DNA of 64,000 bases from Amphiduros pacificus (taxonomy: Eukaryota; Annelida; Polychaeta; Phyllodocida; Hesionidae). Position 1 is the stretch's first letter; the number at the start of each line of letters is the position of its first letter. Shown here one piece after another: positions 47,462-64,000 of the stretch. The position numbers and the translations under genes were made by a program. Location: NCBI GenBank assembly GCA_949316495.1, contig OX439003.1, forward strand, positions 43,178,725 to 43,242,724. The letters are read 5' to 3'. A model generated the notes under the pieces. The model saw only the letters and a list, made by a program, of their open reading frames with translations. It had not been told where the DNA came from and ran no database searches.

Positions 47462-49100
47462 AATTACGAATTCACCACACTATCTACAATAGGATACACC
47501 ACACTGTCTACAATAGGATACACCACACTGTCTACAATAGGATACACCACACTGTCTACAATAGGATTCACCACACTATCTACAATAGGATACACCACAC
47601 TGTCTACAATAGAATACACCTCACTGTCTACAATAGGATACACCTGACTATCTGCAATAGGATACACCTGACTATCTGCAATAGGATACACCTGAATATC
47701 TACAATAGGATACACCTGACTGTCTATGATAGGATACACCTGAATATCTACAATAGGATACAACACACTGTCTACAATAGGATTCACCACACTGTCTGCA
47801 ATAGGATACACCACACTGTCTACAATAGGATACACCTGACTATCTGCAATAGGATACACCTGACTATCTGCAATAGAATACACCTGACTATCTACAATAG
47901 GATACACCTGACTATCTGCAATAGGATTCACCTGACTATCTACAATAGGATACACCTGACTATCTACAATAGGATACACCACACTGTCTACAATAGGATA
48001 CACCACACTGTCTACAATAGGATACACCTGACTATCTGCAATAGGATACACCTGACTATCTGCAATAGGATACACCACACTGTCTACAATAGGATTCACC
48101 TGACTATCTGCAATAGGATACACCACACTGTCTACAATATGATACACCACACTGTCTACAATAGGATACACCACACTGTCTACAATAGGATTCACCACAC
48201 TATCTACAATAGGATACACCACACTGTCTACAATAGAATACACCTCACTGTCTACAATAGGATACACCACACTGTCTACAATAGGATACACCACGTTATC
48301 TACAATAGGATACACCACACTGTCTACAATAGAATACACCTCACTGTCTACAATAGGATACACCACACTGTCTACAATAGAATACACCACACTGTCTACA
48401 ATAGGATACACCACACTGTCTACAATAGGATACACCACGTTATCTACAATAGAATACACCTCACTGTCTACAATAGAATACACCTCACTGTCTACAATAG
48501 GATACACCACGTTATCTACAATAGGATACACCACACTATCTGCAATAGAATACACCACACCGTCTACAATTTTATATACCGCTCTGTCTGCAATAGGATA
48601 CACCTGACTATCTGCAATAGGATACACCACACTGTCTACAATAGGATTCACCACACTATCTACAATAGGATACACCACACTGTCTACAATATGATACACC
48701 ACACTGTCTACAATAGGATACACCTGACTATCTGCAATAGGATACACCTGACTATCTGCAATAGGATACACCACACTGTCTACAATAGGATACACCTCAC
48801 TGTCTACAATAGGATACACCACATTATCTACAATAGGATACACCACACTGTCTACAATAGGATACACCACACTATCTACAATAGGATACACCACACTGTC
48901 TGCAATAGAATACACCTGACTATCTGCAATAGGATACACCACACTGTCTACAATAGGATACACCACACTATCTGCAAAAGGATACACCACACTGTCTGCA
49001 ATAGAATACACCTGAATATATACAATAGGATTCACCTGACTATCTGGAATAGGATACACCACACTATCTACAATAGGATACACCACACTGTCTACAATGA
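47462..49100. repeat. 24-bp minisatellite, about 68 copies
   Basis: Units are based on aggatacaccacactgtcta plus caat. A second unit type has cacctgactatctgcaat, and a third uses cacctcactgtc or caccacgttatc. The 24-bp period is a multiple of three, so both strands stay open for more than 500 codons (8-residue repeats NRIHHTVY on plus, VDSVVYPI on minus). Blocks of several units recur in the same order, for example near 47562 and 48186. There is no signal peptide or splice support, so it is treated as non-coding. Confidence 0.95.
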
Positions 49101-52100
49101 AATATCTTTTAAGACTTCACAATGAGATGATTCACATTGTCTACAATAAGATACTCCAAACTCAACAATAAAATATTTAACAATTATTATAAGGTATGGA
49201 GTGAGGTTGGCGAGCGAAACTTTGCAAGTGTCTCCTCAAGTGTCACCTTAATTGAAAACAGAAAGCACAACAAATAAGTTTCAATTGGTGTCGTTATAAT
49301 ATATTTTTTATTTTTTGATATCACTGACACAACAAGCCATTATTATACAATAAAAGAGTGCAATTCATTTGATGTTTCCTTTGATCTGCATCTTGTTATT
49401 ATCATGCATAATGAAGGAGAAAAAGAAATTATCGTGCATTACTTTCCCACATATAAATTAGTAGACTCAGGTCTACTTCATCCATCTGCGTATTGACAAT
49501 TCATATAAAAACACAGCACATTGCATGATTTGTTTGATATTACACAAATGTTGACCAATAGTCTTATTCTAAATTTCCATTGCGAAAATCGAAGTAAAAA
49601 CGTGACCACAATTATTCTTCAGAATAACATGGTGATCATTTCCTTTCTAGAAAGATCTTTTGAATAAAAAGAAATAGCTTTTAAACGGGCATGGAGCGTC
49701 TTTCATGTTACAAAAGTCTGAACTATTTTTTCTTTTTATTTCTATATAAAAAAATCATGTTCATAAACTAGGCTAGTAATTGCAAATGCAATTGCATCAA
49801 TACCAAATAGGAAAATGATCACAAACTTTGTCTTACTGCAAAGCATTAGTTGGTGCTTTACATGAAAAATAGTCATATGCTGTTGTACCTGTTTAAGCAC
49901 CATTATGAATATATTATTGATAAAATGTGACACATTCGTACTTAATACCACAAAAAATTCATGGGCAACGTTTTCCAGCCATTTTTTGTACTTGACTTTG
50001 TTGTAATTAATAGTATTAAATGTACTCTTTAGGTCTGCACATTATCAAAACCAGAGCAGTGATTGGTCTTGGAAATGTACAAACTGTGCACTAATATTTT
50101 TTAAAAAACTTAATACCCACTTAAAACGGTACTTTGCTAAATACTTCGGCACAAAATCTGACGAGTACAACTTCAAACTACTGTTTTCACATTTCTTTTG
50201 AACTTTTTGAACTTTTATTATATTATTGTTAATGTGCGAAACCTCTCAGAAAAGACAAATTGTCATGAGGCTTCAATGATGTTTTTAAGGAGATTTATGT
50301 GTGTTGGTGGTGAGTTTTTACAACAAAATAGAACTTAAGTACGGGAAAAAACCGCTCAACTGTCAAAAAGAGTTCACTTTTCATTAAAACCTTCTAGTCA
50401 TGAAATAACACTTTGTGATATCTATATCTAAGAAAACTATTGATTTATTATTTGAAAATGTCTTTGATATATTGAAAGCTTCATATCTTTTTATCATTGG
50501 TACTGCTCCAAGATTTCTTTAATCATGTCAAACTGTAAAAGGAAAGCAATGCTGCAGATTGTGGGACCATAATAAAGCGATTTCCAAAACAGTAATCATC
50601 ACGTTATTTACTGTTATCCAACTGAAACAGTTTTTTTTATTTTTCAAAGTCACTAAGAGAAAAATAGAGTTTAAGCACACACTTGACCATTACAAAAATA
50701 TTAATTATTTCACCGCTCTTCACATATCTGATTGCCAAACCTCATTTTTATTTTCAAATTATACAAATGAAAATGAGAAATCTGTATCACAAGGATCATA
50801 GTGAATTTTCTTCCCAAAGAAATGAAATCAACCCAGCTAAAACAAGCCTCCTCCAGTTGTATTATCTGCAGAACTAATTTACTTGTCTTCTTCATTTCCC
50901 ATCAAAATTATCATCAAGGGAAATGAGGACAAAAATACTATTTTGTAAGAAATATACTTGTAATCATACCTTACACTTAAAATATTGTAGTGATTAAATA
51001 TTGATCAATGTCATTACTGTTTTGATTTTGATAGGAAATGTATTTTAACACTGTAATGTACCAATTCCCACAAAGTATCGTATTTTGGTTATTTTCTCCT
51101 CTGGCACCAGGGGGACTCTTTGAAAGACCCATAAATACACTTAAACATGATCAAATAACGATTTTACGATTTTAAGATTTTGAAATGGAAATTCATTCAT
51201 TTTATATCACAGTACAGTTTTATTTACAACATCACAATTCAGATGTATGCTTGCAAAATAAAATACTATGTTAAATGCTTTTGTGTACAGTATGTTTTCG
51301 ACGTGATTGCTGAAAAACATACGATCAACCTTTCTTATGAGATTTACAACCACCAGGTGTCCAGAAATGTTTGGGCGTTAATCGACACCAGATGGCCTTG
51401 CGCAACATATACAAAGAGAATAAAATCATGCTCACTTATTCCACATCAGCAATATTATACGCTCCAATAAGCAGTGTATGGCACAGAAGAAAATAAACAG
51501 TTCTTGCCATGTGGAATGACTATCTTTGAAAAGGCTAAACTTTTTTTATATATATGGAATGGAATTATAAGATTCTCTTGATATCTTAAACATGTCTGGT
51601 TGAGAGACACAAATGAATATTACCAATATTGTGTCCAGAAAGAAAAACATGGATCTGTAAAGCATTTGTAAAATCCCAGCCAAATGTATTCATTAGGACA
51701 ATGTCAGTTATTATTATTATATATATATATATATATATATTTTGTTTCTGGTTTCTCGGCCTTTGAAAAAGTGGTTAGGTCATTCCATAAAAAATATAAA
51801 AAGAAAAAAATTGTCCAGATCAACAATCTTATCGGATCAAAGTGATTGAACAAGAAGTCATAAAAAGTTCACAAAGGATAGGTCAGACTGTTTCATCCAT
51901 CTGGAAACCCATGTCACCATAAATATAAATTGCAATAATTCTGCTTACAAATATTATAAAAACATACATTCAACTCATATTATAAAACATTTATTAACGT
52001 GTGTTCATTAGCTCCATTGTTATGCTAATGAACAAACGTAAGATTGTTAAAAGTACTTAAGTTATGTTATTATGATATCAAATCGTACTATCACAGTCAA

Positions 52101-54900
52101 AATATACCAATCTTTATGAAAACATATTATGCATACTTATGTAAAACTAAGTGAGTGTACTTTGTAATAAGAACCTTTGAACATAAAGGTTATCATTATT
52201 CCTAGTGAATGTTATGTAATGACAGAAAACGTGAAAACAAAATCATGATAATACAAATGGCATATTTATAATCCTTAAGAACAATTTGTGAATCAATAAT
52301 TATAATAATTATTCTAAACTCAACAAAGTATTCACGAAAAACATTATTTTTATTTCTCTTCAATAGACAACTTGATTCAGAAGTAGACACATTTACACAG
52401 TCTGTAAGAGTGCTTGCCAAGTCACCGTGCACATTGAACATTGTTGTGCAATTTGGTAATTTCTCTAATACCTAAGAAATATTGATAAATGCATTAATAA
52501 CATGGCTTTGTGATATCATACCTTTTTTAAGTAGTTAAACATAAAAAGAAGAAAATCCATGATACACGGATGACATGGATTTTGAATTCTTCTCTATTTT
52601 TTATGCAGTTTAAAGCTAATGTTATAAGTTTGTCAAAGTGAAAGGTTGGAGTCAAATGATAGATTTAATACCATTGTAAAATGGAGACATCACACTGGTT
52701 TTATATGAAAATATCACACTCATAAACTCATAGAATATCTACATTTCGCAATGATATTTTGTTGATATTAAGGACACATAAACAAGACATAGATAAATCC
52801 AATGAGATCCAGAGGAGGTTTTTGATTTCATCTCATCAGCAATGTAACCATTATCATGACATAATAGAACTTGAACAAATGTGCCTGGATATGTGATAGA
52901 AGTATTAATATTATTGTTCCATTCTGTTCCAATTGTTGGTCTGTATGAATAGGATTTTATACTGTAACATCAACAACATTTGAACAACATGCATTGATGT
53001 ATATTTTTTTCTTATTTGTGTCATGAAGGCGAACCAATATTACAATTGCATATCCATCTTCTTGGTCATTGTACTTATCTTTCTGGTATTAGTGAAAATC
53101 TTAAAGCAGCAGGGATAATCATCATAACTGCCTGGACAGAGGCACCAACACCATACAAATTCCGGCCAATGAACTGAATACTGGCACACATATATGATGG
53201 GGATATAATTCATCTTATACCAGGTGCTAATGGTGGGAATCTAAAGTGTCTTGTGCCAATGTACCCTTTTGAGGTGTTTAGAACTATCCTGCAGATCTGG
53301 ATCTGGATATTATGGGACATTTCTTAAGGACATATATGTGATAATTGATTTGGCTAGTAGTTTCAACCTGGCTGATCTCATCGTGAAATTGGGTAGTGCA
53401 TGTGGATTTAAATTAAGAGGATCAGATCAACACCAACACAGAACAATTCTTGATAATGAGCACGAGATGGGATAAAAATGTATCACATGATTGAAATTTC
53501 AAATATATATATACAGTGGTATGAATACAATATACTTCATTCATCAGATTTACAATATATGTGATACATCCTGGCAAGTTATTGTAATTACAGAGGATCT
53601 CAAAAAACCATGATACAAGAGGCAAACAATTATGTTTATATTAATGTTTATTCTGAAGGCACAACACAACGTCAAGATTAACTTGAATCTTAAGCAGAGC
53701 ACATGTCAGAATTTCAAATATTATTTTTTATTTCTTAGTAATTCTTAAACTAACATAATGATTACAATTTTATTCAAAACATAATATTGATTTAAATCAC
53801 CCTTCCAGATACGCTTTTGATAAAGAACAAATAAAAAGCCTAATTATGATTATCATAAGATCGGATCATTTGTAGGATTCCCTGATCTTTGAGACAAAAG
53901 TTATAAAAAAACTACATTAGTGTTATTCATGTGAATAATGTGAATAATTCTAAATAATCATAATATTTCACACGCATTGGGTTAATCTTTCTGTGATCTT
54001 ATTGAACATGTTCAGTGTTCTGGAATAAACAGCATCAGTAATATATTGTAATGGTGTAGATAAGATTTAAAACTCAGAAAAGATGACACAAAGAAAACAA
54101 TATCAAAAATCATATGATATAAAATGTATCATACAAACATGTGTTAACCATTCAAATTTTAAAATATTTACCTCTGTACATCTATATATTGGAAGTACAT
54201 ACTCTCATTGAGGTATCTGATAATTTATGAACAATGTTTTACATCACAGTTCTTAAGTATTTAATTTACAATTTCACATAAAATACCGAATTTAATGAAT
54301 TACATATACGTGCCTAAGGTTGGTCTCATATTTGAAAATAGTCGAAAATAGTGTACCTAAAATAACTAGGATTATAACATAACTGACTACAGATTCAGAA
54401 AGGTGAGAGTTTTCCAATTTCGCTTTAGCAACATCTTGTCCCTATTGGCATGATTTGTCCTGGGGTTAAAGGGGCCTTACTCTCCTTCTTCAACTTTGGG
54501 AATGTCAGTTATATATGGGATTGAAGATTCTTTTAAATGTAAAAATACAGAAAACCTTTAAGAATACATCTATAAACAAATTGATTTGAGAAACATTATG
54601 TGTCAACAGCCCACATATCAATGTCGGATACAACTCTTCTCCATACTAAATGTGATTTGACTAAATGTGAGTTTCTCCATACTAAATGTGAGTTTCCATT
54701 TAAAAGCTTATAGTATACATTCCCCTGATCGTAATTACATACAAAAATATTAACGATATAACAAGATGTTTCATCCAGTGCAGAACTTGAGGTACAAAAG
54801 ATGTTGTATCGTACTGGCGTTAAGAGATCTGAATTCTACGATATAACAATGTTTCACCCAGATCTGAATTCTACATTCGTCCATGTGTCACTACAGCCCG
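49101..54900. other. AT-rich intergenic stretch
   Basis: No gene was seen. A short AT run lies at about 51716-51740. Small local duplications occur near 54640-54700 (ctccatactaaatgtgagtt) and 54750-54880 (acgatataacaa). The 3' UTR of the synthase gene may extend into the right end of this region, but no convincing polyadenylation signal was placed. Confidence 0.45.
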
Positions 54901-54904
54901 CTAT

Positions 54905-55000
54905 CATTTTATGAATGTCAGATAAATATAACATTTGAAAAGCCAGACCAGGCAGATGTGGCTGACGTTTCGGCCAATGTGGGAACCAAACTTAGGGGAG
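54905..55000 (-). mobile_element. Probable Penelope-like or retrozyme end with degenerate hammerhead core
   Basis: On the minus strand, ggttcccacattggcc is followed by gaaacgtc and agccacatctgcctggtctg. The gaaac-guc half of a hammerhead is intact and the preceding segment can pair weakly, but the CUGANGA half is changed (cuaaguu). This looks like a decayed relative of the 29203-29260 motif. Confidence 0.35.
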
Positions 55001-55629
55001 AATAAATGTGCAGGAATTTCTAAATAGGAATATGTTGTTCCAAAGACTTTTTTCAAGTGGAATATCTGAGATATTTGATTATTATTATTGAAAGTAATAG
55101 TAAACACATATGTGTGCTGCATGGAAAACAGGGAAAGTATGAACAATGTTAACAAAATATGTAAACAAAATGTTAGTAAACAAAATATTAGTATAACTGT
55201 TAACATTGGTGCAAATAAGAGCGTCTGCATTTTTTTGATTGTAGGTAAATAGAAAGTAACGTGTCACATATTCTGGTGAAACATAATTATCACTGCTTGT
55301 GTGGGCCACCTGGTGTGGTAAAATCTGTCATGCATCGGTGATATGCAAATATGGCTCATAGTAGTAACAAATGTTCATTGACATTAATATTTTCTATCAA
55401 TCAGTTTATCACACCCATAACTATCTTTATATTCTTCTCAATGTTCAAAAACTATTTTTTTCTGTATGTGCATTAGTTGCCAAAATATTGATGTATTCCC
55501 TCAACAGTATTTGAAACGGTAGTCATCATATCAGCTGGCATGTCTACCAACTTATCTAAACATGCTTCCCACTTGAGGCAAGAGATCATGGTGTAGCACA
55601 ATTGTTGAAACTCAATCAATGATAATTTA
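55001..55629. other. Likely 3' flank of the synthase gene
   Basis: AT-rich sequence downstream (minus-strand sense) of the TGA at 55630-55632. It probably includes 3' UTR. No canonical AATAAA on the minus strand was found close to the stop. Confidence 0.4.
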
Positions 55630-63621
<7,992 letters not shown>

Positions 63622-63780
63622 CTGTAAATATGCCAAGTACATCAGCTATGGAGAGCACAAATATACTGATGCTACCACAACTACTAATTATACTACTATG
63701 AATGATAATTTTACTACTGGAAATAATAATAATTACACACAGATCTATCATTGTACTAATATTTTTGATTAACTACTACT

Positions 63781-63921
63781 TTTACTTTTACCACTATCAT
63801 TGCATTACCACTACCATTACAACTATCACTACCATTACCACTACCACTACCATTACCACTACCATTACCACTACAACTACCACTACAACTACAACTACCA
63901 CTACCACTACCACTACCTTTC
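63781..63921. repeat. (ACTACC/ATT)n trinucleotide-type repeat
   Basis: Imperfect repetition of cactaccattac and cactacaacta units within the partial AFPK intron at the right edge of the window. Confidence 0.9.
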
Positions 63922-64000
63922 TACTTCCACTGCTATTTCCTCAGCTTTTATTCTTTTTAGTGTTTACAATGAGTAAACCTATTTCAACAACTTTCTTAAT

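Noticed and set aside
47464-49086. 540-codon minus-strand frame as a gene
   Set aside because: Mirror frame of the 24-bp minisatellite, with no start context or non-repeat domain.

Overview
The window is AT-rich animal DNA, most probably from a mollusc. It has two spliced genes with GT-AG introns, no operon structure, many minisatellites and long (AT)n runs, and tRNA-derived SINEs with an A/C-rich tail. The mollusc call rests on an elevenin neuropeptide gene (spiralians, also arthropods and nematodes) beside an animal FAS-like polyketide synthase (AFPK, common in molluscs). The species cannot be named from sequence alone.

Layout. Positions 1-20210 hold no gene I can support: a 52-bp minisatellite (1497-2790), a 41-bp minisatellite (about 5980-6755), AT and TG microsatellites, a SINE with target-site duplications (7150-7312) and a hAT-like MITE (14963-15146). 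From 20211 to 44374 on the plus strand lies a four-coding-exon elevenin precursor gene with introns of 7.1, 10.8 and 5.7 kb. Intron 1 carries a 57-bp satellite interrupted by a 1,899-bp palindromic DNA transposon. Intron 2 carries a hammerhead ribozyme motif between AT runs. Intron 3 carries a complete SINE and a long hairpin. From 44375 to 55629 the DNA is intergenic and includes a 24-bp minisatellite (47462-49100) that is open on both strands. From 55630 to beyond the right edge, on the minus strand, lie eleven exons of a type I iterative synthase: AT, DH, pseudo-methyltransferase, ER, KR, ACP, then stop. The 11 exons total 4,995 nt (1,664 residues plus stop) with all splice phases consistent. 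The KS domain lies off the window. There is no thioesterase, which separates it from housekeeping FAS.

The two genes converge on the 44.4-55.6 kb interval and have no evident functional link: one makes a secreted neuropeptide, the other a lipid or polyketide product. The most notable points are the AFPK with unusual DH and ER residues, the elevenin gene whose mature peptide is split by a 7-kb intron full of satellite, the hammerhead motif, and the palindromic transposon inside the satellite.
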